64,000 bases of DNA from Burkholderiales bacterium (GCA_019747905.1 JAIEQG010000027.1:20093-84092), one strand, 5' to 3'; shown: positions 32,878-42,266, counted from the first letter of the stretch. The notes: generated by a model from the letters alone, not told the origin. Program-made: numbers and translations.

Positions 32878-34358
32878 AGACACGGCAGGGTGGGGATGCC
32901 GAAGTCGTACGGCGGGACGCCGATCTTGGAGCGTCTCCCGTGAAGCACTTCGACGCACCGAAGAAATCGCTGGGCGGGCTCGATCCCGAGGCGGCTGCGA
33001 CCTTGATCGCTGCGACCACCGACGTCGCCCTGGTGCTCGACCGTCAGGGCATCATCCGCGATCTGTCGTTCGGCAGCGCGGAGATGTCTGCCGAAGGCTA
33101 TGGCAGCTGGATCGGCCAACCGTGGGTGGATGTCGTCACAGTGGAAAGCCGGCCGAAGGTCGAGGCGCTGTTGCGCGAAGCCGCGGCCAATTCGGCGACG
33201 CGTTGGCGCCACGTGAACCACCCGTCGGCCAAGGGTGCCGACGTGCCCGTGCTCTATTCCGCCATTCGCGTGGGCAAGGACGGCGGCATGGTCGTGGTAG
33301 GCCGCGACCTGCGGTCCGTGGCGGCGTTGCAGCAGCGCCTGGTCGCTGCACAGCAATCGATGGAGCGCGACTACTGGCGCCTGCGCCACGTCGAAACGCG
33401 CTACCGGCTGCTGTTCGAGATGGCATCCGAGGCCGTGCTGGTCGTGGATGCCGCGACGCTGCGCATCACCGAAGCGAATCCGGCCGCCGCGGATCTGCTG
33501 GGCGAGAGCGTCAAGCGCCTCGTCGGTCGCACGTTTCCCGAAGGCTTCGACGCCGACAGCATGCACGCCATCAAGGCGTTGCTCGCGGCAGCCCGCTCGG
33601 CCGGGCGCAGCGATGACCTGCGCGTCAGGCTGGCGTCGGGCAGTCGGGAGTTCCTGCTGGCCGCGTCGCTCTTCCGCCAGGAGAACAGCACGTACTTCCT
33701 GGTGCGCCTCGCGCGTCAGGAGGCGGGTGCCAACGCTGCCGTCGTGCCCAAACGCAAGTCGGTCCTGCTCGAACTCGTGGAGAACGCGCCGGACGGCTTC
33801 GTCGTCACCGACCTCACGGGCCGCATCCTTACCGCGAACCGCGCGTTCATCGATCTCGCGCAGATCGCCACCGAAGAACTGGTCCGCAACGAATCGCTCG
33901 AACGCTGGCTCGGCCGCCCCGGAGTCGACCTCAAGGTCCTGATCTCCAACCTGCGGCAGCACGGGGCGGTGCAGTTGTACGCGACCACGTTGCTGGGCGA
34001 ATTCGGGACATCCACCGAAGTGGAGATCTCGGCGGTCGCGGTGCCCCACGCGGAAGAGCCGTGCCTCGGTTTCACCATCCGCAACGTCGGGCGCCGCCTG
34101 ATGGCCGACTCGCGTGCCGGCCGCGAACTGCCCCGGTCCGTGGAACAGCTGACCGAACTGGTCGGCCGGGTCTCGTTGAAGGACCTCGTGCGCGAGTCCA
34201 CCGACCTGATCGAGCGCCTGTGTATCGAGGCTGCGCTCGAACTCACCGGCGACAATCGCGCATCCGCGGCGGAGATGCTGGGGCTCAGTCGCCAGAGCCT
34301 GTACGTGAAGCTGCGCCGATACGGCCTGGGCGACCTCGCGCCGGAAGAAGAGCACTGA
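32874..34358 (+). CDS. ppsR: PpsR/CrtJ, photosynthesis gene repressor
   Basis: A redox- and light-responsive regulator with an N-terminal PAS-like domain, a glutamine-rich helical linker (AALQQRLVAAQQSMERDYWR), two further PAS domains (starting near residues 175 and 300) and a C-terminal Fis-type helix-turn-helix (ASAAEMLGLSRQSLYVKLRR). The cysteine in ERLCIEAALELT matches the redox-sensitive one near the helix-turn-helix. The TTG at 32874 overlaps aerR and gives 494 residues; a GTG at 32940 would give 472, closer to other PpsR proteins. It probably acts on the TGT-N12-ACA sites in this window. Confidence 0.92.
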   Translation: MKTRQGGDAEVVRRDADLGASPVKHFDAPKKSLGGLDPEAAATLIAATTDVALVLDRQGIIRDLSFGSAEMSAEGYGSWIGQPWVDVVTVESRPKVEALLREAAANSATRWRHVNHPSAKGADVPVLYSAIRVGKDGGMVVVGRDLRSVAALQQRLVAAQQSMERDYWRLRHVETRYRLLFEMASEAVLVVDAATLRITEANPAAADLLGESVKRLVGRTFPEGFDADSMHAIKALLAAARSAGRSDDLRVRLASGSREFLLAASLFRQENSTYFLVRLARQEAGANAAVVPKRKSVLLELVENAPDGFVVTDLTGRILTANRAFIDLAQIATEELVRNESLERWLGRPGVDLKVLISNLRQHGAVQLYATTLLGEFGTSTEVEISAVAVPHAEEPCLGFTIRNVGRRLMADSRAGRELPRSVEQLTELVGRVSLKDLVRESTDLIERLCIEAALELTGDNRASAAEMLGLSRQSLYVKLRRYGLGDLAPEEEH

Positions 34359-34380
34359 GGCTCGATGCGGCGACCGGTCG

Positions 34381-34401
34381 GCATCCGGCGCTGCCGGATG
34401 C
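34381..34401 (+). terminator. Perfect hairpin after ppsR
   Basis: GCATCCGG and CCGGATGC pair perfectly around a 5-base loop, 22 bases after the ppsR stop. There is no T tract, so termination efficiency is uncertain; it separates aerR-ppsR from the bchG promoter. Confidence 0.45.
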
Positions 34402-34440
34402 AGAGCCCAGCCTCGTGTCAGGTTTCCAGGAAGCCAGAAC

Positions 34441-34481
34441 TGTAATCTTTGATTGACATCGGCTGTTGTCAGCAGTAGCGT
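34441..34481 (+). promoter_or_regulatory. bchG promoter with PpsR site over the -35 box
   Basis: TGT-N12-ACA at 34441-34458 matches the PpsR consensus exactly, and its right end is the -35 hexamer TTGACA (34453-34458). A weak -10 (TAGCGT, 34476-34481) follows at 17 bases. Transcription would begin around 34488, the first annotated codon of bchG, so the mRNA may have almost no leader, or the gene may start at the next ATG (34503). Confidence 0.55.
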
Positions 34482-34487
34482 CGATCC

Positions 34488-35402
34488 ATGGCGCGCTCTG
34501 CGATGACAGCGACAATCGAAGCCCGGCCGTCACCCTCGGCGGTGCTGGAACTGTTGAAGCCGATCACATGGTTTCCGCCCATGTGGGCGTTCCTGTGCGG
34601 CGTCGTTTCATCCGGTGTCGCACCGGCGGGCCGGTGGCCGGCGATCATCGTCGGCGTGCTGCTGGCCGGACCCTTGGTGTGCGCGACGAGTCAGGCGGTG
34701 AACGACTGGTTCGACCGGCACGTCGATGCCATCAACGAACCGGGGCGTCCCATCCCCTCGGGGCGCATTCCCGGGACTTGGGGGCTGTGGATCGCGGTCG
34801 CGTGGACCGGACTATCGCTCGTGGTCGCGAGTGCGCTCGGCCCCTGGGTGCTGGGTGCCGCAGTGTTCGGGCTCGCGCTGGCATGGGCCTACAGTGCCCC
34901 GCCGCTGCGCCTCAAGGTGAACGGCTGGTGGGGCAACGCCGCGTGCGGACTCTGTTACGAAGGTCTCGCCTGGATCACCGGTGCGGCCGTGATGATCGGC
35001 GGCGGTCTGCCCGACGTGCGCATCCTTGTCCTGGCGGTCCTCTACAGTGTCGGAGCGCACGGCATCATGACGCTCAACGATTTCAAATCCGTCGAGGGCG
35101 ACCGGCGCATGGGCATCGGCTCGCTGCCGGTGCGCCTCGGCGTCCTGAATGCGGGCCGCGCCGCCTGCCTCTTCATGGCGCTGCCGCAGTGCGTGGTGGT
35201 CGGGCTGCTGTGGCAATGGGATCGCCCCTGGCACGCGCTCGGTGTCGCGTTGCTGCTGGCCGTGCAGGCTGCACTGATGGCGCGCTTTCTGCGCCGCCCG
35301 AGCGAGCGTGCGCTCTGGTACAGCGCACTCGGCATCAACTTCTTCGTGCTCGGCATGCTGGTGAGCGCGTTCGCCGTGCGCACGATCGTGTCGCCGCCGT
35401 GA
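34488..35402 (+). CDS. bchG: BchG, bacteriochlorophyll a synthase
   Basis: A UbiA-family membrane prenyltransferase of 304 residues that attaches the geranylgeranyl or phytyl tail to bacteriochlorophyllide a. The first aspartate motif is VNDWFDRHVDAINEPGRPIP near residue 69 and the second is NDFKSVEGDRRMGIGSLPVR near residue 197. About eight spans are predicted. ATG 34488 or ATG 34503 may be the start. The stop overlaps the next gene (GTGA). Confidence 0.94.
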   Translation: MARSAMTATIEARPSPSAVLELLKPITWFPPMWAFLCGVVSSGVAPAGRWPAIIVGVLLAGPLVCATSQAVNDWFDRHVDAINEPGRPIPSGRIPGTWGLWIAVAWTGLSLVVASALGPWVLGAAVFGLALAWAYSAPPLRLKVNGWWGNAACGLCYEGLAWITGAAVMIGGGLPDVRILVLAVLYSVGAHGIMTLNDFKSVEGDRRMGIGSLPVRLGVLNAGRAACLFMALPQCVVVGLLWQWDRPWHALGVALLLAVQAALMARFLRRPSERALWYSALGINFFVLGMLVSAFAVRTIVSPP

Positions 35403-36730
35403 CCACCGGCGTGGGCTTGAGCTGGATCGGCATCGTCCGTCTCGGGCTGGTACAGACGGCCCTCGGTGCGATCGTGGTGCTCACGACATCGACCTTGAAT
35501 CGGGTGATGGTGGTCGAACTCGCGCTGCCGGCGATCCTGCCTGGCTTGCTCGTGGCGCTGCACTATCTCATTCAAGTGGTACGGCCGCGCCTCGGGCACG
35601 GCTCCGACGGCGGTGCGCGGCGCACGCCATGGATCGTGGGCGGGATGGCCGTGCTGGCGTGCGGCGGCGTCGGTGCTTCGATCGCCACGGCATGGATGGC
35701 GACCGACCGGATCGCGGGCATTGCGCTCGCGGCGCTGTCCTTTTGCGCAATCGGTGTCGGCGTCGGTTCGGCGGGAACCGCGCTGCTGGTGTTGCTCGCG
35801 AAACGTGTCGAGGAAAGCCGTCGCGCCGCGGCGGCCACCATCGTGTGGATGATGATGATCGTGGGCTTCGCGGTGACCGCGATGGTGGCCGGTCACCTGC
35901 TCGATCCGTTCTCGCCGGCCCGTCTGGTGGCCGTCACTGCCGGCGTCGCGTTCGTGGCGTTCGTCGTCGCGGTGGTCGCAGTCTGGAACGTGGAAGGTGA
36001 CGGCGCTCCCGCGACGCCTGCCGCCGAGCGCACGAGGCCGCCGTTTCGCGAAGCGCTGCGTCAGGTGTGGGCAGAACCGCAGGCGCGCCGCTTCACGATC
36101 TTCGTGTTCGTGTCGATGCTGGCCTACAGCGCCCAGGATCTCATCCTCGAGCCGTTCGCGGGCACGGTGTTCGGCATGACGCCGGGCGAATCGACCCGGC
36201 TCTCGGGCGTGCAGCATGCGGGCGTGCTCGTCGGGATGCTCGTCGTGGCGATCGCCGGCAGCGCGGGACGGGGTCGTTTCGGCACGTTGCGCGGATGGAC
36301 CATCGGTGGTTGCGTTGCCTCGGGCGTCGCGCTGGCCGGGCTCGCCGGCGCAGCGTTCGCCGGTCCTGGCTGGCCGCTGCGCGAATCGGTGTTCCTGCTC
36401 GGTGTGGCGAATGGAGCGTTCGCGGTTGCGGCGATCGGGTCGATGATGGAACTCGCAGGCACCGGCCGCGCAGCGCGCGAAGGCGTGCGCATGGGGTTGT
36501 GGGGCGCGGCCCAGGCGGTCGCGTTCGGGCTCGGTGACCTCGTCGGCACTGCAGCGAGCGACGTCGCGCGCTATCTGATCGCTGCGCCGGGGCAAGCGTA
36601 CGCACTGGTGTTCGCGGCGGAAGCGCTGCTGTTCCTGCTCGCGGCCGGGCTGGCGGCGCAGGTCAGCGGCGGCGGTGTACTGGGCAAACCGGTCGTGCGT
36701 ACCGGCGGCGTTCTGATCGAAAGAGGGTGA
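35399..36730 (+). CDS. PucC-family (BCD) MFS transporter
   Basis: A 443-residue, 12-span protein of the bacteriochlorophyll-delivery branch of the major facilitators. TLNRVMVVELALPAILPGLL and SAQDLILEPFAGTVFGMTPG parallel the same blocks in LhaA. Rhodobacter has a comparable gene between bchG and bchP. The GTG at 35399 overlaps the bchG stop, and the last bases overlap bchP, so the three are coupled. A role in presenting bacteriochlorophyll to assembly is inferred from family and position. Confidence 0.85.
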   Translation: MTTGVGLSWIGIVRLGLVQTALGAIVVLTTSTLNRVMVVELALPAILPGLLVALHYLIQVVRPRLGHGSDGGARRTPWIVGGMAVLACGGVGASIATAWMATDRIAGIALAALSFCAIGVGVGSAGTALLVLLAKRVEESRRAAAATIVWMMMIVGFAVTAMVAGHLLDPFSPARLVAVTAGVAFVAFVVAVVAVWNVEGDGAPATPAAERTRPPFREALRQVWAEPQARRFTIFVFVSMLAYSAQDLILEPFAGTVFGMTPGESTRLSGVQHAGVLVGMLVVAIAGSAGRGRFGTLRGWTIGGCVASGVALAGLAGAAFAGPGWPLRESVFLLGVANGAFAVAAIGSMMELAGTGRAAREGVRMGLWGAAQAVAFGLGDLVGTAASDVARYLIAAPGQAYALVFAAEALLFLLAAGLAAQVSGGGVLGKPVVRTGGVLIERG

Positions 36731-37926
36731 TCACGATGGACGAGACGGAAATCTTCGATGCGGTCGTGGTGGGCGGCGGTCCGGCCGGCGCGACGGCCGC
36801 GGCTGATCTGGCCCGTGCCGGAGCCTCGGTGTTGCTGCTCGATCGCGCGGGCCGCATCAAGCCGTGCGGCGGCGCGATTCCGCCGGCACTGATCCGCGAT
36901 TTCGAGATCCCGGATGCGCTGCTGGTGGCCCGTGTCACGTCGGCGCGCATGATTTCGCCCAAGGGGACCGAGGTGGACATGCCCATCGACGGCGGCTTCG
37001 TCGGCATGGTCGATCGGGAAGCGTTCGATGAATGGCTGCGGCAGCGAGCAGCGGCGGCGGGCGCGGTGCGACTGAGCGGCACATTCGATCGCATCACGCG
37101 CGAGCCCGACGGGTCAGCCCGGATCCACTTTCACGCTGGCGGCGCCGACCCGTCGCAGTCCGTGCGGGCGCGTGTCGTCATCGGCGCCGACGGCGCTGCG
37201 TCGGCCGTCGCGCGGCAGGAAATTCGCGGGGCCGACCGCATGCGCTACGTCTACGCCTACCATGAGATCGTACGCTCGCCGGCTGCGGGTCAAGGCAAGT
37301 TCGACCCGGCGCGGTGCGACGTGATCTACCGCGGCGAGCTGTCGCCGGATTTCTACGGGTGGGTCTTTCCGCACGGTGCCACCACGAGTGTCGGCACGGG
37401 CACCGCGAATCGCGGTTTCTCCATTCGCCGTGCCGCCACGGCGTTGCGCCAGGCCACCGGGCTCGAAGGTGCGGAGACGATCCGCCGCGAAGGCGCGCCG
37501 ATTCCGATGAAGCCGCTCGCCCGCTGGGACAACGGCCGCGACGTGGTGCTGGCGGGCGATGCCTCGGGCGTGGTGGCACCGGCGTCCGGCGAGGGCATCT
37601 ACTACGCCATGACCGGCGGTCGCCTCGCTGCGGAAGCGACCCTGGAGTACCTGCGCACCGGTGACGCGCGCGCGCTCGCACTGGCGCGCAAGCGCTTCAT
37701 GAAGGCGCACGGACGCGTGTTCTGGGTGCTCGGCATCATGCAGCGCTTCTGGTACGCGAGCGACCGGCGCCGCGAGCGCTTCGTCAGCATCTGCCGCGAC
37801 CCGGACGTGCAGGCGCTCACCTGGCAGGCCTACATGCACAAGCGGCTCGTGCGGGCGAAGCCCATGGCGCACGTGCGCATCTTCTTCAAGGACCTCGCGC
37901 ACCTGGTCGGCATCGTTTCGCCCTGA
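36727..37926 (+). CDS. bchP: BchP, geranylgeranyl reductase
   Basis: A 399-residue flavoprotein that reduces the geranylgeranyl tail to phytyl using NADPH. The FAD motif VVGGGPAGATAAADLARAG lies near residue 14, KPCGGAIPPALI follows, and GWVFPHGATTSVGTGT and LAGDASGVVAPASGEGIYYA are family signatures. The GTG at 36727 overlaps the transporter stop; an ATG at 36736 is the alternative start. Confidence 0.94.
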   Translation: MITMDETEIFDAVVVGGGPAGATAAADLARAGASVLLLDRAGRIKPCGGAIPPALIRDFEIPDALLVARVTSARMISPKGTEVDMPIDGGFVGMVDREAFDEWLRQRAAAAGAVRLSGTFDRITREPDGSARIHFHAGGADPSQSVRARVVIGADGAASAVARQEIRGADRMRYVYAYHEIVRSPAAGQGKFDPARCDVIYRGELSPDFYGWVFPHGATTSVGTGTANRGFSIRRAATALRQATGLEGAETIRREGAPIPMKPLARWDNGRDVVLAGDASGVVAPASGEGIYYAMTGGRLAAEATLEYLRTGDARALALARKRFMKAHGRVFWVLGIMQRFWYASDRRRERFVSICRDPDVQALTWQAYMHKRLVRAKPMAHVRIFFKDLAHLVGIVSP

Positions 37927-37947
37927 CTCCCCGGCGTCTTGCCGGCG

Positions 37948-38253
37948 ATGGGTGACCTGTTCGCCTCGGGCCGTATCGTCGACCTGATCGTCGCGTTCGC
38001 CGTGCTCGAAGGCATCGTGCTGATCGCGTGGCGGCGCGCGCACGGGCATCGGCACGCCGTTGCGGACGTCATCAGCGTGCTGTTGCCGGGCTTGTGCCTG
38101 CTGCTGGCATTGCGGTGCACCATGGCGGGGACGGATTGGCTCTGGACCGCGGCTTGCCTGCTGGCAGCGCTCTTGGCGCACCTGGCGGACCTGATGCGCC
38201 GCTGGTCGGCACGACCTTCAGCGAGTTCGGCGGAACACCGTCCGGGCCGTTAG
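37948..38253 (+). CDS. Small membrane protein after bchP
   Basis: A protein of 101 residues (ATG 37948) with about three hydrophobic segments: VDLIVAFAVLEGIVLIAW, VISVLLPGLCLLLALRCTMA and WTAACLLAALLAHLADLM. The tail is arginine- and serine-rich. It sits 21 bases after bchP in the same direction and is probably in the same transcript. I do not know a function. Confidence 0.65.
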   Translation: MGDLFASGRIVDLIVAFAVLEGIVLIAWRRAHGHRHAVADVISVLLPGLCLLLALRCTMAGTDWLWTAACLLAALLAHLADLMRRWSARPSASSAEHRPGR

Positions 38254-38316
38254 AATGGGGGCAGTGCGATCCTGCCGACCGCCGCGCCGGGAACCTCCTG
38301 CGCGCAGGAAATCCCC

Positions 38317-39414
38317 ATGATCGGGATCAACGTTCCCCAACCCGACATCACGCTCCATCTCGACATGGACGGCGTGATCCAGGACGCGACGCTGTCGCAC
38401 GCGCTGCCGCACGAGGATCTCGATCGCTGGATCGGCCGCCCGTGGGTCGAAACCGTCTCCGGCGTGGGCAGCGACAAGGTGAAGCGGCTGGTGGAGGATG
38501 CGCGCTGGTTGCGGGTGACCGGCTTCCGGCAGATCAACCAGCGTTTTCCGAGCGGCCGCGAGATCCTGGTGGAGTACGCGACCATCCGCCTGGGCGAGCG
38601 CGAGGGGCTTATCGCCATCGGACGCAATCTCCAGGCCGTCGCAGAGTTGCAGGCCCGCCTGGTCGAGGCGCAACAGACCATGGAGCGCAAGTACTGGAAG
38701 CTGCGCGAAGTGGAGACGCGGTACCGGCACCTGTTCGACAACGCCGATGAACCGGTCATCCTGATCCGCGCTGCCAACCTGCGCATCCTCGAGGCGAACC
38801 CGGCCGCGATCCGGGCGCTGCACACCGAACGATCGGACGGCGGCGAAGGCCGGGCCGTCCTGGGCGACGTGGCGGCCGAGGACCGGGAGGCGTTCCAGGC
38901 GATGTTGGGGCGGGCCCGCGAGCACGGCAAATCCCCGGGTATCCTGGTGCGACTGGGTGCGCACCGCGAACTCTGGCTGGTGCGGGCGTCGCTCATGAGT
39001 TCGGACACTGGTGACTTGTACTTGCTGCAGCTTACCCGCGCCGGTGCGGCCGGTCCGCCACGGCCCCAGGCCGACCGGGTTCCGGTCGAAGAGCTGATCG
39101 AACGCGGTCCCGATGCATTCGTGGTGACCGACCGGGACGGCACGGTCCTGCGCAACAACCAGGCGTTCGCTGATCTGATGCAGTTGCCCGGGGACCAGTC
39201 GGCGGTCGGTGCGCACATCGACCGGTGGTTCGGGGCAGGGCTCGATCTTCGCGGACTGCTCGCGGCCGTGCGGCGCGACGGGCGGGTGCGTCAGTTCATC
39301 GCTGCCGTGCGCGGCGTCGGCGGCCGGCAGACGCAGGTCGAGATCTCCGCCGTGGGCAGCGCCGACATCGACCCGCACTACTTCGGCATCCTGCTGCGAG
39401 AACGCAGCCCGTGA
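38317..39414 (+). CDS. PpsR-like three-PAS protein lacking the DNA-binding domain
   Basis: A 365-residue PpsR paralogue. The N-terminal PAS-like domain (ITLHLDMDGVIQDATLSHAL, WIGRPWVETV), the Q-linker (AELQARLVEAQQTMERKYWK, residues about 106-135) and two more PAS domains follow the same order as in the PpsR at 32874. It ends at YFGILLRERSP, where PpsR continues from GFTIRNVGRR into its Fis-type helix-turn-helix. The next gene begins in the overlapping GTGA, so no helix-turn-helix remnant exists downstream. In Rhodopseudomonas and Bradyrhizobium a full-length PpsR2 is encoded beside BphP1, which antagonises it in far-red light. Here the partner is probably an adaptor or antirepressor that could pair with the other PpsR. 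Confidence 0.85.
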   Translation: MIGINVPQPDITLHLDMDGVIQDATLSHALPHEDLDRWIGRPWVETVSGVGSDKVKRLVEDARWLRVTGFRQINQRFPSGREILVEYATIRLGEREGLIAIGRNLQAVAELQARLVEAQQTMERKYWKLREVETRYRHLFDNADEPVILIRAANLRILEANPAAIRALHTERSDGGEGRAVLGDVAAEDREAFQAMLGRAREHGKSPGILVRLGAHRELWLVRASLMSSDTGDLYLLQLTRAGAAGPPRPQADRVPVEELIERGPDAFVVTDRDGTVLRNNQAFADLMQLPGDQSAVGAHIDRWFGAGLDLRGLLAAVRRDGRVRQFIAAVRGVGGRQTQVEISAVGSADIDPHYFGILLRERSP

Positions 39415-41606
39415 CGCGGCCGCCGATCCCCGGCATACCGATTCAACACGCGCCGGCAACACTGTTCGGGCGGGCGGATCTTTCCAACTGCGAACGCGAG
39501 CAGATCCAGTTCGCGGGCTCGATCCAGCCCCACGGTGCCTTGCTGGTGGTGCGCGAACCGGGTCTCGTGATCGTCCAGGCGAGTGCCAATGCGCGCACCT
39601 TTCTCGAGAGCCCCGACGAACCCGTCGGGCGCTCCCTCGAAGATCTCGGCGGCAACCTGGCAGCCCGCTTGCGCGCGCATCTGGATGGCCCGCTCGCTCA
39701 GATTCCGATCGCGGTTCGCTGCCGCACCGGCCACATCGCCGACGAGGTCGACGGCCTCCTGCATCGTACCGCCGCCGGCGAACTCGTGGTCGAACTCGAA
39801 CACGCCGGTGCTGCCGTCGATTACTCGGTCCCGCTGCAGGAGGCGCTGAACGTCATCCTCGGCGCGTCCTCGCTGCGCGAATTGTGCGACGAGGCCGCGA
39901 CGGTGTTCAAGCACGTGACCGGTTACGACCGGGTGATGATCTACCGCTTCGACGAGGAAGGGCACGGCGAGGTGTTCGCCGAGCGGCGCCAGGCGGGTCT
40001 CGAGCCGTACCTCGGCAATCACTATCCCGCTTCCGACATTCCGCAGATGGCCCGCCGCCTGTACGAGCGCAATCGCGTGCGCGTGCTGGTGGACGTCGAG
40101 GCGATTTCCGTCCCGCTGGTGCCGCGGGTCGCGCCGGGCACCGGGCAGGAACTCGACATGTCGCTGTGCATGCTGCGCAGCATGTCGCCGCTGCACATCC
40201 AGTATCTGAAGAACATGGGTGTGCGCGCGACCCTGGTGGTGTCGCTGATGGTCGGCGGCAAACTCTGGGGGCTCGTCGCCTGTCACCACTACGTGCCCCG
40301 GCAGGTGCACTACGAGGCGCGGGCCGCCTGCGACCTGCTGGCCGAAGCGCTCGCGACGCGCATCGCGGCCCTCGAGAGTTTCGCCCAGGCGCACGTGGAG
40401 CTGACGGTGCGCCGGCTGGAGCAGCGCATGGTCGAAGCCATCGCCCGCGACGGCGATTGGAAGGGGGCGCTGTTCGACGATCCGCGCTCGTTGCTGCAGC
40501 CGCTCGATGCGCACGGCGCTGCTTTGCTGTTCGAGGGCCAGGTGCTCACCGTGGGCGAGGTCCCCGGCACGCCGGAGTTACGCGATATCGGCCGCTGGTT
40601 CGACCGGAAACCGAAGGCGCCTGTGATCGCGACGGCCTCGCTCGGGCTCGACGCGCCGGAGTTCGTCCTGTTGACGCCGGTGGCCGGCGGCGTCGTGGCC
40701 GCACCGTTGTCGAGCGCGCCGGGCGACTACCTGCTGTGGTTCCGGCCCGAACGCGTGCGCACGGTGACGTGGGGCGGCAATCCGTCCAAGCCGTTCGTGA
40801 TGGGCAACGACCCGTCGGAGTTGTCGCCGCGCCGCTCGTTCGCGCAATGGCATCAGGTGGTCGAGGGCACCTGCGATCCCTGGACACCGGCCGACCTTGC
40901 GGCGGCTCGCCTGATCGGCGAATCGGTTTCCGACATCGTGTTGCAGTTCCGGTCGGTGCGCGTGCTGATCGCGCGCGATCAGTTGCTGCAGGTGAGCGAC
41001 CAGGTCCAGGTATCCGAGCAGCCGGTCCTCGTCGCCGACCCGGACGGCCGCATTCTGATCACCAACGAATCGTTCGACACATTGCTGGGCGAGCAGCGGG
41101 CGGACCTGCATTCCATCACCGATCTGGAGGCACTCGTCACCTTCGACCCCAAGGCCGGCCGGCCGCTGCGCGAATTGCTGGAGCAGCGCCGGCCGTGGCG
41201 TGGCGAGGTCGCCCTGGCGGCCGCTGCCGGCGCCCGGCCCATCCTGGTGCGTGCCGATCCCGTGTTCGCCTCGCCCGAGCGCTACCTCGGGTTCGTGATC
41301 GGCTTCGTCGACCTGACCGAGCGCAAGGCCGCGGAAGCGGCGCGCCGGCGGTTCCAGGATGGCATCGTGAAGCAGTATCGGCCCGTCAGCGTACGCCTGG
41401 ACTCGGAGGCGGACGTGGTCTATCGCAATCTGCTGTCCACCATCGTCGGCAATGCGCAGCTCGCGGCGATGGAGATCACCGACGGTGTCGACATGGCCAA
41501 GATGCCGAGCATGCTGGAAAGCGTCCAGGCCTCGGTCAATCGCACCGCGGAGCTGCTGGGCCAGTTGATCTGGCGCACGACCGGGTCGGGCAAGCGCTCC
41601 GATTGA
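39411..41606 (+). CDS. bphP: BphP1-type bacteriophytochrome without histidine kinase
   Basis: A 731-residue photoreceptor that binds biliverdin through cysteine 27 (DLSNCEREQIQFAGSIQPHG). The GAF domain has NHYPASDIPQMARRLY (206-211 is PASDIP) and SMSPLHIQYLKNMGV with the chromophore histidine 262. The PHY tongue motif PRRSF is at 473-477. A PAS domain (about 505-640) and a helical region (RTAELLGQLIWRTTG) follow, without any kinase ATP-binding block. This layout matches the BphP1 proteins that act by binding PpsR2. The GTG at 39411 overlaps the upstream gene. Confidence 0.9.
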   Translation: MTRPPIPGIPIQHAPATLFGRADLSNCEREQIQFAGSIQPHGALLVVREPGLVIVQASANARTFLESPDEPVGRSLEDLGGNLAARLRAHLDGPLAQIPIAVRCRTGHIADEVDGLLHRTAAGELVVELEHAGAAVDYSVPLQEALNVILGASSLRELCDEAATVFKHVTGYDRVMIYRFDEEGHGEVFAERRQAGLEPYLGNHYPASDIPQMARRLYERNRVRVLVDVEAISVPLVPRVAPGTGQELDMSLCMLRSMSPLHIQYLKNMGVRATLVVSLMVGGKLWGLVACHHYVPRQVHYEARAACDLLAEALATRIAALESFAQAHVELTVRRLEQRMVEAIARDGDWKGALFDDPRSLLQPLDAHGAALLFEGQVLTVGEVPGTPELRDIGRWFDRKPKAPVIATASLGLDAPEFVLLTPVAGGVVAAPLSSAPGDYLLWFRPERVRTVTWGGNPSKPFVMGNDPSELSPRRSFAQWHQVVEGTCDPWTPADLAAARLIGESVSDIVLQFRSVRVLIARDQLLQVSDQVQVSEQPVLVADPDGRILITNESFDTLLGEQRADLHSITDLEALVTFDPKAGRPLRELLEQRRPWRGEVALAAAAGARPILVRADPVFASPERYLGFVIGFVDLTERKAAEAARRRFQDGIVKQYRPVSVRLDSEADVVYRNLLSTIVGNAQLAAMEITDGVDMAKMPSMLESVQASVNRTAELLGQLIWRTTGSGKRSD

Positions 41607-41618
41607 CAAGCGGTGGCC

Positions 41619-42266
41619 TCAGCGGCCGGCGCCGGCTACCTCGCGCGACAGCTCGATGTTGAGGTGGAACGCTTTCTCCGCTTCGGCGACCACGCGTTCC
41701 GGGTCCGGAGCCGCGAGCCCGGCGCGCTCGAGGTCTTCCCGGTAGCTCGACTTGAATGCTTCCACGTCGGCGAGTTGCGGGTACGAGTAGAACGCGAGTG
41801 CGGTCCCGTCGAGCGACAACGAGCGCGCGACCAGATCGCGCAGGATGCGCCCGCCGTTGAGGTCACCAAGGTAGCGCGTGTAGGCGTGGGCGATGAGGCA
41901 TGTGCCATCGCCCAGTGCCGCTTCGGCGACGGCGGATGCATAGCGCTGCGCTGCCGGCAGCAGTGGCACCACGCGGCTCCAATCGGAGCCGCACAGGGCC
42001 TCCAGATCGGATTCCAGCGCGGCTGAACGGTAGACCGCAGGTCGTCTTGCCTCGCGGATGCCGGGCGAGTCGCGGTGCAGATCCAGGCCGCTTTCCAGTT
42101 CGCGGTAGGCCGGCAGGAGATTGCGCAGAAACACCGCGTAACTGCGTCGATCGGCCCGACCGCGGAGCAACTCGCCGACGAAGCCGGAGCGTTCCGCTTC
42201 GGCGTGCAGCGCGCTCGTCCGCTCGCGGACGACGTCCAGGAGGAGCGGCGACTGCCGGCCGTGCAC
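41619..42266 (-). CDS. bphO: BphO, biliverdin-producing heme oxygenase
   Basis: A 215-residue heme oxygenase that makes the biliverdin chromophore for the bacteriophytochrome encoded convergently 12 bases away. The heme-pocket motif YLGDLNGGRILRDLVA and AYTRYLGDL are diagnostic, and SALHAEAERSGFVGELLRG carries the likely proximal histidine. The GTG start at 42266 lies just after the stop of the upstream hydrolase gene (42269-42271), so the two are probably co-transcribed. Confidence 0.88.
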   Translation of the reverse strand: MHGRQSPLLLDVVRERTSALHAEAERSGFVGELLRGRADRRSYAVFLRNLLPAYRELESGLDLHRDSPGIREARRPAVYRSAALESDLEALCGSDWSRVVPLLPAAQRYASAVAEAALGDGTCLIAHAYTRYLGDLNGGRILRDLVARSLSLDGTALAFYSYPQLADVEAFKSSYREDLERAGLAAPDPERVVAEAEKAFHLNIELSREVAGAGR

